Source: Dokdonia sp. PRO95 | GTDB lineage: Bacteria > Bacteroidota > Bacteroidia > Flavobacteriales > Flavobacteriaceae | Direction of reading: 5' to 3' | DNA length: 64,000 nt | Assembly (NCBI RefSeq): GCF_000355805.1 | Contig: NZ_CM001837.1 | Coordinates: 2,859,866 to 2,923,865, forward strand | Shown here: positions 46,073-55,675 of the stretch, one piece after another | Numbering within the stretch: the stretch's first letter is position 1 | Layout: each line of letters opens with the position of its first letter | Notes under the pieces: model-generated | What the model saw: the letters and a program-made list of their open reading frames with translations, nothing else | Databases searched by the model: none | What the model was told of the DNA's origin: nothing | Program-made: the position numbers and the translations under genes

Positions 46073-46430
46073 AGAATTCTATACTGATATAATAATTAGG
46101 CTCTTCCCCATTACTAGCTCGTATTGCATTTATTATAGGCAAAATAAAGCCTAACACCGCAAGTATTAATAAAGTAACGAGACCTAACCCAAATACTAGT
46201 ATTGCAGGGATGCTCAGTATGCAATAAATGAACAGACTTATCTGAAAATTTGCAATAGATTTTCCATGCTCATCCATGTCAATTACTCGGTCTTTATTAG
46301 AAAGCCACAATATAAGTGGTACTATAAAACCTCCAAAACCAGTGATATAGTCTAGAAGTTGGGATAGATGAGTAAGTGCTAGCAGCGTTCTATCTTCACG
46401 CGCAAATGTGGTTTGTTGTACAATTTCCAT
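46065..46430 (-). CDS. DUF4870 family membrane protein
   Basis: This 121-residue protein fits DUF4870: L-A-L-T-H-L-S-Q-L-L near residue 17, P-L-I-L-W-L, then N-F-Q-I-S-L-F-I-Y and a final P-I-I-N-A-I-R-A-S-N-G-E. It has three membrane helices and a conserved central D-E-H-G-K. Function is unknown; such proteins are small inner-membrane proteins. It converges with the DUF3817 gene and is divergent from mnmE. Confidence 0.88.
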   Translation of the reverse strand: MEIVQQTTFAREDRTLLALTHLSQLLDYITGFGGFIVPLILWLSNKDRVIDMDEHGKSIANFQISLFIYCILSIPAILVFGLGLVTLLILAVLGFILPIINAIRASNGEEPNYYISIEFFK

Positions 46431-46493
46431 ATGATTGATTGTTGATTGATACTATATATGTATATGCTTACGCGAAAATGTTACACGTTTACG

Positions 46494-46501
46494 TAATTTT
46501 G
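46494..46501 (+). promoter_or_regulatory. Promoter -7 box (TAATTTTG) touching the mnmE start
   Basis: Exact TAnnTTTG ending 5 bases before the mnmE ATG at 46507, implying a leaderless or nearly leaderless transcript. Confidence 0.45.
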
Positions 46502-46506
46502 TAAAG

Positions 46507-47895
46507 ATGAATGTACAAGATACTATAGTAGCTTTAGCAAGTCCAGCAGGCGCTGGCGCAATTGCCGTAATACGCGTTTCTGGAGCTCAAGCCCTAGAAA
46601 TAACCTCCCCTATTTTTAAATCTGTAAGTGGTAAAGTGTTATCAGAGCAAAAAACACATACCATTCACTTAGGACATATTATGGATGGTGAGCGCACTAT
46701 AGATGAAGTTCTAGTCTCATTATTTAAAGGCACAAACTCATACACTGGCGAGCCTACCGTGGAAATTTCTTGCCACGGATCTAATTATATTCAGCAAGAA
46801 ATCATACAGTTACTATTAAGGTCAGGCTGTCGTGCTGCGCAGGCAGGAGAATTTACACTACGTTCATTTATTAATGGTAAAATGGACTTAAGTCAAGCAG
46901 AAGCTGTTGCAGATCTTATTGCTAGTGATAATGAAGCCTCTCATCAAATTGCAATGCAACAAATGCGAGGAGGCTTCTCTAATGAAATAGCACAGCTGCG
47001 TCAAGAGCTTTTAAACTTTGCATCCCTCATTGAACTAGAATTAGATTTCTCTGAAGAAGATGTTGAGTTTGCAGACCGTAGCCAATTTAAAGAGCTCATC
47101 GCTCGCATCACAAAAGTACTCAAGCGTCTCATAGATTCTTTTGCAACAGGTAATGTGATAAAAAATGGAATCCCCGTAGCTATTGTGGGCGAACCTAATG
47201 TAGGGAAATCAACATTATTAAATGCGCTGCTCAATGAAGAGCGCGCTATTGTATCAGATATCGCAGGTACCACTCGCGACACTATAGAAGATGAGCTATC
47301 TATAGGTGGTATTGGTTTTAGGTTTATAGACACAGCTGGCATACGAGAAACTGTAGATGTGATTGAAGGCTTAGGAATAAAGAAAACATTTGAAAAAATA
47401 AAACAAGCACAAGTTGTGATCCTGCTTTTTAGTGCAAATGAATTCCTTGCAAATGCTGAGATCTTTAAAACAGAGATTGAAAAAATTAAAAACAAGTTTC
47501 CTCTTAAGCCTCTTATTATTGTTGCCAATAAAATTGATCGAGTAAGTGAAAATGATATCACAGCAATAAGTAATCAAATACCAAATCTTCATTTAATTTC
47601 TGCCAAAGAAAATAAAGGAGTTGACGGTCTTAAAACTAAACTTCTTGAATTTGTAAACACTGGAGCCCTGCGCAATGACGAGACTATTGTTACAAACAGT
47701 AGACACTACGATGCATTAATCAAAGCACTCGAAGAGATAGAAAAAGTGCAATACGGACTAGATACAGATCTCTCAGGAGACCTTATGGCAATAGATATTA
47801 GAGAGGCACTTTATCATTTTGGAGAAATTACGGGACAAGTAACTAATGATGAGCTTCTTGGAAATATTTTTGCAAACTTTTGTATCGGGAAGTAA
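46507..47895 (+). CDS. mnmE: tRNA uridine-5-carboxymethylaminomethyl modification GTPase MnmE
   Basis: MnmE, with MnmG, modifies the wobble uridine of several tRNAs using folate and GTP. This 462-residue protein has the N-terminal formyl-folate-binding domain (G-A-I-A-V-I-R-V-S-G), a helical domain and an inserted GTPase with G1 G-E-P-N-V-G-K-S near 228, G2 D-I-A-G-T-T-R-D, G3 D-T-A-G-I-R and G4 N-K-I-D. The C-terminal F-C-I-G-K carries the conserved catalytic Cys. MnmG is not in the window. Confidence 0.96.
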   Translation: MNVQDTIVALASPAGAGAIAVIRVSGAQALEITSPIFKSVSGKVLSEQKTHTIHLGHIMDGERTIDEVLVSLFKGTNSYTGEPTVEISCHGSNYIQQEIIQLLLRSGCRAAQAGEFTLRSFINGKMDLSQAEAVADLIASDNEASHQIAMQQMRGGFSNEIAQLRQELLNFASLIELELDFSEEDVEFADRSQFKELIARITKVLKRLIDSFATGNVIKNGIPVAIVGEPNVGKSTLLNALLNEERAIVSDIAGTTRDTIEDELSIGGIGFRFIDTAGIRETVDVIEGLGIKKTFEKIKQAQVVILLFSANEFLANAEIFKTEIEKIKNKFPLKPLIIVANKIDRVSENDITAISNQIPNLHLISAKENKGVDGLKTKLLEFVNTGALRNDETIVTNSRHYDALIKALEEIEKVQYGLDTDLSGDLMAIDIREALYHFGEITGQVTNDELLGNIFANFCIGK

Positions 47896-48058
47896 TTACG
47901 ATAGCCAGCAAAAAAATATAAGAATCTTCCTAGAAATTTTGCAAAGTAGATTGATTTAGAGTTTTTCTTTAACATTTTATAAATCAATCCTACAATCATC
48001 ACAAAATAATTCTAGAGTAGTAGTATTTAGAAAATCTTTATTTGGGTATTATATAATA

Positions 48059-48090
48059 AAGGCTGAGCAATAACAGTATTGCTCAGCCTT
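48059..48090 (-). terminator. Terminator hairpin after the large T9SS gene
   Basis: 14-bp perfect stem (AAGGCTGAGCAATA and complement) with ACAG loop; the T-rich tail lies on the minus strand, so it acts on the 48119-52765 gene. Confidence 0.75.
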
Positions 48091-48118
48091 AAAATTATTG
48101 GGATGTAGTACTACCTTA

Positions 48119-51100
48119 TTATCTCTTGATAAGAACTTTCGTCCCTTGCACTACTCCATTTACAGTTGGCTTTAGGAAATAAAAACCTCTATGTAAATTC
48201 CCTAGTTGTAGCGTTGTGATTGATTTCCCTTGAGAAATTGTTGCATTTTGAGAAAATACACGAACACCAAAGATATTATATAGTTCAAAAGTCACATCAG
48301 TATCCATAGCGCTAGTAATTTTAACATTAGCATCTTTAATTACTGGATTAGGATATACTTTAATTTTAGAAACAACAATTGAAGAGTTATCGCAAGCGCC
48401 TAATGTTGCACCTTTTCGTAAAAATACTCTTGCAGCATAACGGCTTACACAAAGTGAACGCCCCTTGTAACAGAGCTGAACTCGCTTGTAATATGGATTA
48501 TTACCACATGTTACATCCTCTACTGTAACAGTAATTTCCTTTGTAGTCTCACATCCATTATCATCCATTATTGTAACTGTTACGGTTGTTGTTTCTTCAG
48601 AACAAAAAGTAATACTTTCTGTAGTCTCCCCCGTACTCCATAATATGGATGTATCACCTTCTGCCACAATATCAGATACAGATAATACTGTACAATTAGA
48701 ATCATAACCCTTGTATATAGTCACATCCTCAGAAACTGAAAATGTTATCTGTGTAGGACTAGATATAGTAATGTTCTCAACTAAGAGTTCTTCATCATTA
48801 CTATCACTAATAATTACTGAATAGGTGCCTTCGGATAAATTCTCGGCAAAATTTTCTGTTTGCCCATCACTCCAAACATAGCTATACGGAGCAACACCTC
48901 CTGTTATAGAAACGGTTGCAACTCCATCATTTGCATCAAAACAAGTGATGTCAAATGCTTCTATAGATACCACTTCTAGAGGCTCTATAGTATCAAATAA
49001 GAATCTAGCTGAAACTGGAAAGTGATCAGATGCAGTGAATGCATAATCTTCATCATAAAATTGATATCCTATTGATGCACTACTCTCGATATAATTCTCA
49101 AAAAGTTCATTTGTGATGGCAATATGATCAATCATATTTTCTCTAGATACAAAAGATCTAAATCCAGCATCACTTAATACACTTGTAACAACGTTGTAGT
49201 TTTCTGGATCTTGTACGTAAGTTATAAATGATGATTCTGTTGTGGGCACACCATCTGCAACCGTCTCATCAACATCATCATTGTAATCTCCCAAAAGAAT
49301 AACCTTTCTATCTGAAAATTGTGCATCTAGAGAATCTTTAAGTACTTCTACATCATAACGACGCATATCATATCTATTTTGAGATTGTGTACTACCATTT
49401 GCACGTGCATGCAATGCTATTAAATCTATTTGCTCTGTGCTCCCATTTATAGTAACATCTGCAGTCATTAAGAAAGGTAGACGACCACTTGCATAAAAAC
49501 GATCTGTAGTACTAGGATAATCTACTAAAGCACTATCATCACCTCCATTGTATAATGGGTGTATTGTAGCTAATAGAGCTTGTGTTTTCACAGGATTCAC
49601 CGTAGCAGTTTTATAAATAAAACCAAGCTTTTGAAAAGGTGGTGTTCCTGTTGGATTAGAAACAGCATCAGACAGGATATAATCGTAGCCTTCTAATCCA
49701 TCTACTAGTTCTGCGAAAAGTACATCATCTGCAATTTCTTCTACAGCAATTACATCTGCATCTAATCTTCTTAGTACTGTGCGTACGCTATCTCTCTGTA
49801 TTTCATCAGACATAGGTCTGCCAGCTGGCGGAGCATTATTTTCATCCCCGAACCACTCAATATTCCACGCGACTACATCAAAGCTATCATCCCTTGAAAC
49901 ATCAGAGGTTTCATCTGGACTTTCGAAAGGAGTAGCGCATGGTATATCACTTGCTAGTCTAGGTAATAGTTGGAAATTATCGCCAAAACGACCTACAACT
50001 CCTACAATATCACAACTACTAGGTTGTGTTAATGTAATAAGTGAAGATGCATTTCCGTCGATACGCAACTGACCTGTTCCACTGCTATCTGTAAGTTCAA
50101 AGTTAGAATTTCCAAATAGTAAGTCACCTGGATTTGGGAAACTTGCATTTAAAACACGCACTAATTGTCCTTCATAATTAGATAGTTGTGATAATTCAAT
50201 GGTAATAGGTTCTATAATACTTGTAGGTGGTGAATTAATTTCAACAACATTAACAGGACTTATCTGTGCTAGATTATTGAATGCACTTCTAGTACCTGTA
50301 ACTGTGATAGAATCACCAATAGTAAATACATTCTCACCATGAACAAGATTATCAAATATTGCAATTCCTCCCGTTGCATCTTGAATAAATGCAGGTCCAT
50401 TAAACTGATCACTTACCGTCAATATTCCAGTAGTTGTAACGGTATCTCCTTCAGCCGCTGCTCTTACCTGCGATATAGTAAGTATTTCCCCTGGAACAAC
50501 AATAGCATCATTTGCCTTACCTGGTGTAGGGGTTTGAGCTACATAGTTTGCTGTATTTCTTGTCCCTCCTTGTCCGTTTGGAATTCTCTGTAAAGACTCT
50601 GAGTCTTTACTTCCATTTTGATTTTCGTTAAGTTGTTCTTGTTCTGGATTTAACAATATAATTAACTCTGAATCAGTATCGTCATCAGTTCCATAAACTA
50701 TTGCATCAACGAGTCCATCAAGGGTTACTACTGATCCATTTGGAAAATCAGCGGCAGTTCCTTGATAGAGACCTATAGCATCTGCTCCATTTTGAAAGGA
50801 GTTACCAGAAATTACTAAATCTACATTTAAAACATCTGCATTTCCTAAAACAAAGTATCCTTCATCATTTGTAATATAACCCTCTAAGTCAAAGGTATTA
50901 TAGATTGTATCGCCATTTCCATTATAAGCAACAACAACAAATCCTGAAAGGGAAGTGTTTCCTTGTCCACCGTCGTAAATTTCAAGAAATTCTTGTGAAT
51001 CTGATCCTGCGGTGTCTGCATCAAGTTCATTAATGACTAAAGTAATTGGTTCAGTAGCATTGCTATTTGTGGCTCCAGGAGTAGGCAATGCACTCACATA

Positions 51101-52765
51101 AGTTGTAGTTTCTCTTAAACCACCTGATCCATTTGTAAATCTCTGTAAAGAGAATATATCCTTATTACTTAAAATATCTTCATTAAGCTGTTCTTGACCT
51201 TCTTTTAGAAGTATAAGCAAACCATCATCATCTGCATCATTAGTATCGTAAACAACGGCATCTTGAAGATTGTCAAGATTTACTGGACTTCCATTAACAA
51301 AATCATATGTAGCATCTTTATAAAGGGCAATGGCATCTGCTCCATTCTGAATCCCATTACTAGGAAAAACAATACTTGCGGAAGATATTGCTTCATTTCC
51401 TAAAACAAAAAAGCCACGTGCATTTGTAGTAAAACCATCTAAAGAATAAGATGCATAACTTGAATCACTAGAACCATTATAAAATACTACGGTGTAACCA
51501 TCAAGAGGTGTATTACCTGTTCCACCGTCATATAATTCTACGAATTCCATGGTATCTGTACCAGTATTGTCTGCATCAATTTCATTAATGATTAATATTG
51601 TGTCGTCTGTTGGTTCTGAAGAAACTACCATGTTTTCAGAGTTTGGAGAATTAATAGCTTCTCCTGCTGACGGTATTGCACTTGGAAAACTTGGAAGACC
51701 AGCACCATTAAAATTATTTCTAATCCAGTCTGTTGTACTTCCCGAATTAGTTCGGCTAGGAATTCTAGACGCTCCACCTACTGTAAAAATTCCTCCGTCA
51801 AAATCATTGGTTAGTACAACATCGCTGTATGACAAATCTCCTTCATCACCATCACTTACCGCTACACTATCAATAATCTCATCCCAAGGATTAAAATCAA
51901 TTAAACCATCTACATCTGTATCAATAGTTTCTCCGAGCTTACCACTAAAGTTTGTGACAAGAAGAATCGTTTGAGATCCATTTTGAAACACATTGTTTTG
52001 AAAAGGTATTGTGTAAAGCCCATCTGAAGTGGTAGTACCTAATTGAAATACTGAAGTAATAGTTCCTACAGAATTTACATCACCCTCAATAATTAAAAGT
52101 GAATAGGCTGAGAGGTCTTCATTGTCCCCTGCAAGAACTTCTATAAATTCGTCGGTATCAGAACCAGCATGATTAAATACAAATTCATTAATCATAGGCG
52201 TGATAATCAAGGTGCCAAAAACTTGATTCGTATTTACCGCTCCAAAAGTATTTGAAGTTGTAATTTCCCAAGTAAAATCACCTGCTTCTGTACCATTTCC
52301 AGATAGAGATAGTGAACTTTCGGTTGAAGTATTTGCTCCTTCTGACACACCTATGTTTCTACTAGTCAAGCCATCTGCTGGACCTCCTATAGCAGTAAGT
52401 TCTCCTTCATATGATATAAATTGAACCAAGTTACCTGTTTCATCTACAAGAGCAATACCATCTGGAGCTCCATTCTGAATTCCTGTAATAGGATAATTTA
52501 CGGTTCCATAACCATTTTGTTGATTGGCTATTACTCCCGTAAGGTCTACTGTTCGATAAGGTTCGTTATTAGAACCATTATATAAAACTAATGACCATCC
52601 TGCTAAATCTGTTCCCTCAGGTCCAGCAAGTTCAATTCCTTCATTAACATCGCCCCCTGCGTTGTCATAATGCAATTCATTAATAAAAACACCTTGAGCA
52701 TTCGTATTAGCACTAAGAAATGCCAATACAATGCACAAAAGTGCACTGAGTAGTTTTTTTTTCAT
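48119..52765 (-). CDS. Giant secreted T9SS protein: four lamin-tail domains plus endo/exonuclease-phosphatase domain
   Basis: This 1548-residue protein has a signal peptide (residues 1-23, ending N-A-Q). Four lamin-tail-like modules start near 25, 189, 390 and 577; modules 3 and 4 are near copies (I-N-E-x-D-A-D, F-x-Y-N-G, Q-N-G-A-D-A-I-x-L-Y). An OB-like segment follows (about 760-890). An endonuclease/exonuclease/phosphatase domain (about 960-1255) has W-N-I-E-W-F, D-Y-N-D-D, D-H-I-A-I and S-D-H-F-P-V-S, matching catalytic residues. A SprB-like repeat (about 1262-1335), a cysteine-rich mini-module (about 1425-1458) and a type A T9SS sorting domain (about 1465-1548) end the protein. Likely a secreted or surface DNase. 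The substrate is inferred. Confidence 0.88.
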   Translation of the reverse strand: MKKKLLSALLCIVLAFLSANTNAQGVFINELHYDNAGGDVNEGIELAGPEGTDLAGWSLVLYNGSNNEPYRTVDLTGVIANQQNGYGTVNYPITGIQNGAPDGIALVDETGNLVQFISYEGELTAIGGPADGLTSRNIGVSEGANTSTESSLSLSGNGTEAGDFTWEITTSNTFGAVNTNQVFGTLIITPMINEFVFNHAGSDTDEFIEVLAGDNEDLSAYSLLIIEGDVNSVGTITSVFQLGTTTSDGLYTIPFQNNVFQNGSQTILLVTNFSGKLGETIDTDVDGLIDFNPWDEIIDSVAVSDGDEGDLSYSDVVLTNDFDGGIFTVGGASRIPSRTNSGSTTDWIRNNFNGAGLPSFPSAIPSAGEAINSPNSENMVVSSEPTDDTILIINEIDADNTGTDTMEFVELYDGGTGNTPLDGYTVVFYNGSSDSSYASYSLDGFTTNARGFFVLGNEAISSASIVFPSNGIQNGADAIALYKDATYDFVNGSPVNLDNLQDAVVYDTNDADDDGLLILLKEGQEQLNEDILSNKDIFSLQRFTNGSGGLRETTTYVSALPTPGATNSNATEPITLVINELDADTAGSDSQEFLEIYDGGQGNTSLSGFVVVAYNGNGDTIYNTFDLEGYITNDEGYFVLGNADVLNVDLVISGNSFQNGADAIGLYQGTAADFPNGSVVTLDGLVDAIVYGTDDDTDSELIILLNPEQEQLNENQNGSKDSESLQRIPNGQGGTRNTANYVAQTPTPGKANDAIVVPGEILTISQVRAAAEGDTVTTTGILTVSDQFNGPAFIQDATGGIAIFDNLVHGENVFTIGDSITVTGTRSAFNNLAQISPVNVVEINSPPTSIIEPITIELSQLSNYEGQLVRVLNASFPNPGDLLFGNSNFELTDSSGTGQLRIDGNASSLITLTQPSSCDIVGVVGRFGDNFQLLPRLASDIPCATPFESPDETSDVSRDDSFDVVAWNIEWFGDENNAPPAGRPMSDEIQRDSVRTVLRRLDADVIAVEEIADDVLFAELVDGLEGYDYILSDAVSNPTGTPPFQKLGFIYKTATVNPVKTQALLATIHPLYNGGDDSALVDYPSTTDRFYASGRLPFLMTADVTINGSTEQIDLIALHARANGSTQSQNRYDMRRYDVEVLKDSLDAQFSDRKVILLGDYNDDVDETVADGVPTTESSFITYVQDPENYNVVTSVLSDAGFRSFVSRENMIDHIAITNELFENYIESSASIGYQFYDEDYAFTASDHFPVSARFLFDTIEPLEVVSIEAFDITCFDANDGVATVSITGGVAPYSYVWSDGQTENFAENLSEGTYSVIISDSNDEELLVENITISSPTQITFSVSEDVTIYKGYDSNCTVLSVSDIVAEGDTSILWSTGETTESITFCSEETTTVTVTIMDDNGCETTKEITVTVEDVTCGNNPYYKRVQLCYKGRSLCVSRYAARVFLRKGATLGACDNSSIVVSKIKVYPNPVIKDANVKITSAMDTDVTFELYNIFGVRVFSQNATISQGKSITTLQLGNLHRGFYFLKPTVNGVVQGTKVLIKR

Positions 52766-52792
52766 TGAGAGAGTTTTTAGTTATGATTTTTG

Positions 52793-52820
52793 CAAATCTA
52801 CAATCAAACTCAGTGTTCAA
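52793..52820 (-). promoter_or_regulatory. Promoter TTG-N17-TAGATTTG for the large T9SS gene
   Basis: On the minus strand, TTG (52818-52820) and TAGATTTG (52793-52800) are 17 bases apart, a good match to the Flavobacteriia promoter, with a leader of about 20 bases. Confidence 0.55.
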
Positions 52821-52930
52821 TGTTTCTATATTGTTAAGCAATCGGCAAGTGGTGATGAACAATAATTTTGACTTTATTATTATTCTAAAACAGCTATAAT
52901 TATATATCACTTATTTTCAAAAATTTACAG

Positions 52931-54001
52931 CTATTTTCTAGGTTTTGCTCTTTGATATTGATTCGGCCAAGCAATCTTCTTCCCTCCTAGTTCTGGACTT
53001 AATAATCCAAAATATGGATTTCGTAACATTTCTCTACCTACAAATATTAAATCTGCTCGATCATTAGTTAAAATATCATCAGCTTGAATGGCGTCATCAA
53101 TTAAGCCTACTGCACCCGTGGCTATTTTAATTTCCTTTTTGATTTTTTCTGCAAAAGGAACTTGATAGTTTTTTTTAACTGGAATTTCTTGATTCTTAAC
53201 AACACCTCCCGTTGAACAGTCTATCAAGTCTACTCCATTATCCTTAAGAAGCTGAGAAATTTTCAGAGAATCTTCAATGGTATGACCACCTTCTGCCCAT
53301 TCTGTAGCAGATATTCGTACAAACAAAGGCATCTTTACAGGAATCACGGTTCTAATTTTTTCAACAACTTCTAACAACATGCGCGCTCGGTTTTGAAAAG
53401 AACCACCATATTGATCTTCTCTTTTATTAGTGAGAGGTGATAAAAACTGATTTAAAAGATAACCATGTGCAGCGTGAATCTCAATGACATCAAAACCTGC
53501 TTCAACAGCTCTCTTAGCTCCATCTACAAATGACTTTATGATATCTTTAATTTCGTCCTTAGAGAGTTCTTTTGGCATAAGGCCGTTCTCATCAAACGCT
53601 ATAGGTGATGGCGCTACAGGATCCCATCCACCATCATCACTAGTTAGTATTTTACTCCCCTCCCAAGGTGGTAATGTACTTGCCTTTCTACCAGCGTGTG
53701 CTAGCTGAATTCCCACTGCTGTTCCTTGTTCCTTAATAAATGTTGTAATCCGTTTAAGAGGCTCAATATGCTCATCTAACCAAATTCCCATATCTGATGG
53801 TGTAATCCTTCCTTCTGGAGAAATTGCAGCAGCCTCAGTAATAATGAGCCCAGCTCCTCCTACAGCTCTAGAACCTAAATGAACAAGGTGCCAATCATTT
53901 GCCAATCCGTTAACTGAGCTATATTGGCACATGGGAGAAACTACAATTCTATTGGATAATTCTAAGCCTCTTATTTTGAATGGAGTGTATAATTTTGACA
54001 T
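52931..54001 (-). CDS. NADH:flavin oxidoreductase (old yellow enzyme, YqjM/NamA-like)
   Basis: This 356-residue TIM-barrel FMN enzyme is similar to YqjM/NamA, which reduce activated C=C bonds with NADPH. Visible features are S-P-M-C-Q-Y-S near 22 (the Cys is the YqjM-type flavin modulator), Q-L-A-H-A-G-R-K-A-S, H-A-A-H-G-Y-L-L-N-Q-F-L-S-P with the substrate-binding His pair, and the C-terminal V-G-R-E-M-L-R-N-P-Y. The length matches the YqjM group rather than the longer 2,4-dienoyl-CoA reductases. Substrate is unknown. It is monocistronic, divergent from nothing nearby. Confidence 0.9.
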   Translation of the reverse strand: MSKLYTPFKIRGLELSNRIVVSPMCQYSSVNGLANDWHLVHLGSRAVGGAGLIITEAAAISPEGRITPSDMGIWLDEHIEPLKRITTFIKEQGTAVGIQLAHAGRKASTLPPWEGSKILTSDDGGWDPVAPSPIAFDENGLMPKELSKDEIKDIIKSFVDGAKRAVEAGFDVIEIHAAHGYLLNQFLSPLTNKREDQYGGSFQNRARMLLEVVEKIRTVIPVKMPLFVRISATEWAEGGHTIEDSLKISQLLKDNGVDLIDCSTGGVVKNQEIPVKKNYQVPFAEKIKKEIKIATGAVGLIDDAIQADDILTNDRADLIFVGREMLRNPYFGLLSPELGGKKIAWPNQYQRAKPRK

Positions 54002-54287
54002 ATTTATTTTGTTAGGGATTTTTATACTCTAAGAATAATTTCTAAATACTACTTCAGTGACTATGTATATATGAATTCTACGCAATAAGTAAATTCATTA
54101 CAAATGAAAAAATCAAACCTTTTCACAAAGATAAACTCCATTATAAGAGATACGAAGACGAGATAGAAAAGACTTAAGTGAAAATTATTAAAATTATATA
54201 ACTAGGAATGCAATAATCAATTTCAAAAGAACAAAAAGCTTTTCAATTGTAAGCTACCTCGAATATTTAAGCTATTTTGAAAAATAA
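54002..54287. other. Intergenic region without gene
   Basis: 286 very AT-rich bases between the oxidoreductase gene and the end of the polysaccharide cluster; no open frame of note, RNA gene or palindrome copy. Confidence 0.5.
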
Positions 54288-55640
54288 TCACTCTAAGTTG
54301 TACTTGTACCCTATTCCTATACTTGTTGCATTAGAGAAGTCATTGATATAATCTGCTCCTAAAAAAAGATTGATAATTCCGAGAATATTGGTGTCATAAG
54401 AAAAATTTGCATAACTATAAAACGCTTGTTGTCTAGGTTTAATGGGCGAGTTGTACGTTCCAAGATTCTGTATATAAGACCCTTTAATTGTATAGTCAAT
54501 CTTCCCTAGTGATCCAGCTATACCTAGATGATGACCTATCATTCTGTTATTACTAGGCGTCATTGTGTTGCCGAAGGGATTAATTAATGGTAATCCTATA
54601 ATAGCACCTTCATAAGTCCACCCAGATGGATAAATATTATTACTAAAATAATTATCATCACCACTCTGCTGGTTAAGTCCTTCTGTTGGTCTAGGAGCGC
54701 CACTCTGCGATACCGTTTGTATATATTCATAAAGTATTGACCTAATCAACTTACTTCCTTTAGGTAAATAAGTTATACCCCATACACCATCAGGAAAATT
54801 ATTTAATTCTCGTCCAGATCGATCTTCAAACAATGATTGATGATAGAGCGCTAATGTTCCATTTTTGAAGTATTTTTTATAATTAACATTATAACTACCT
54901 AAGTGATTTCCTAAAGCGTTAATAGCTTCGTTAGGGTTATCTATATCGCCTCCATTGGCTCCAATAAAAATTCTACCAAATGCATTTAAGTCACTTGGAA
55001 GTTCAGTTCCGTCTGAGAGCGTACCAGCCCATTGTACATAATGTCTTAGTGCTATAGAAAGAGAACTTGTTTCATTTATTCTCCAATTAGTTCTAATCAT
55101 TTTATAATGAATCTGCGCATTTTTTGTACTGCGATTATCATTCAAACTATAATGAGCTAACTCACCGTCTAATGAAAATTTATCTGATAATTTAATTGGC
55201 TTAACATTAGAAATGATGATTCCGGGAAATGGTCGCGAATTTCCAGTTTGTAAAATATTATCATTTATGGTAGATAAATTATATTCATATTGAGGAAGTT
55301 GTTTAGCTCCTAAGGTCACTAAAATTGATCTGTTTCTATATTCCAAATATAAATCACTTCTCCTTAGATTATCCTCAAAGCCATCAGATAGATAAGCACC
55401 TGCACCTAGAGTTAATATATGATTATTTGATATGATATAGTCCGCTTTCGCGAAAGCGGAAACCCCATAAGTACTTGACTCATTTAAAAAACCTTGACTA
55501 TTAGTAAAACTCCAAAAAGGAAGTCTATTTTTTTTAGAAAAAAGTCTAGATTCAAACGTACCTCTTACTTCAAAATCATCTTGGCCAGCACAAACTGATG
55601 TAAATAACCAAATAAAAATTAAAGCTGCATGAACTCTCAT
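54288..55640 (-). CDS. Capsule assembly Wzi-like outer membrane protein
   Basis: This 450-residue protein starts with a signal peptide (ending C-A-G-Q) and then shows the many short amphipathic strands of an outer-membrane beta-barrel, ending in G-I-G-Y-K-Y-N-L-E. It resembles Wzi/PF14052 proteins that attach capsule polysaccharide to the outer surface. It is the last gene of the minus-strand polysaccharide cluster, 35 bases downstream of the dehydratase, consistent with surface attachment. A palindrome copy is embedded in frame (A-F-A-K-A-D). Family recall is moderate. Confidence 0.78.
   Translation of the reverse strand: MRVHAALIFIWLFTSVCAGQDDFEVRGTFESRLFSKKNRLPFWSFTNSQGFLNESSTYGVSAFAKADYIISNNHILTLGAGAYLSDGFEDNLRRSDLYLEYRNRSILVTLGAKQLPQYEYNLSTINDNILQTGNSRPFPGIIISNVKPIKLSDKFSLDGELAHYSLNDNRSTKNAQIHYKMIRTNWRINETSSLSIALRHYVQWAGTLSDGTELPSDLNAFGRIFIGANGGDIDNPNEAINALGNHLGSYNVNYKKYFKNGTLALYHQSLFEDRSGRELNNFPDGVWGITYLPKGSKLIRSILYEYIQTVSQSGAPRPTEGLNQQSGDDNYFSNNIYPSGWTYEGAIIGLPLINPFGNTMTPSNNRMIGHHLGIAGSLGKIDYTIKGSYIQNLGTYNSPIKPRQQAFYSYANFSYDTNILGIINLFLGADYINDFSNATSIGIGYKYNLE
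55444..55457. repeat. Dispersed palindrome, copy 12 (in the Wzi-like gene)
   Basis: Exact copy, in frame on the minus strand as A-F-A-K-A, extended by one C/G and one C/G pair to an 18-bp palindrome. Confidence 0.95.
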
Positions 55641-55675
55641 TTACAATTGAGAAATATAAGAAGTGTATGGCTTCT

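Noticed and set aside
47001..47561. Long antisense open frame (186 residues) inside mnmE on the minus strand
   Set aside because: Composition is Ser/Ile/Phe-rich with no recognisable motif, and it lies fully inside the intact, well-conserved mnmE.
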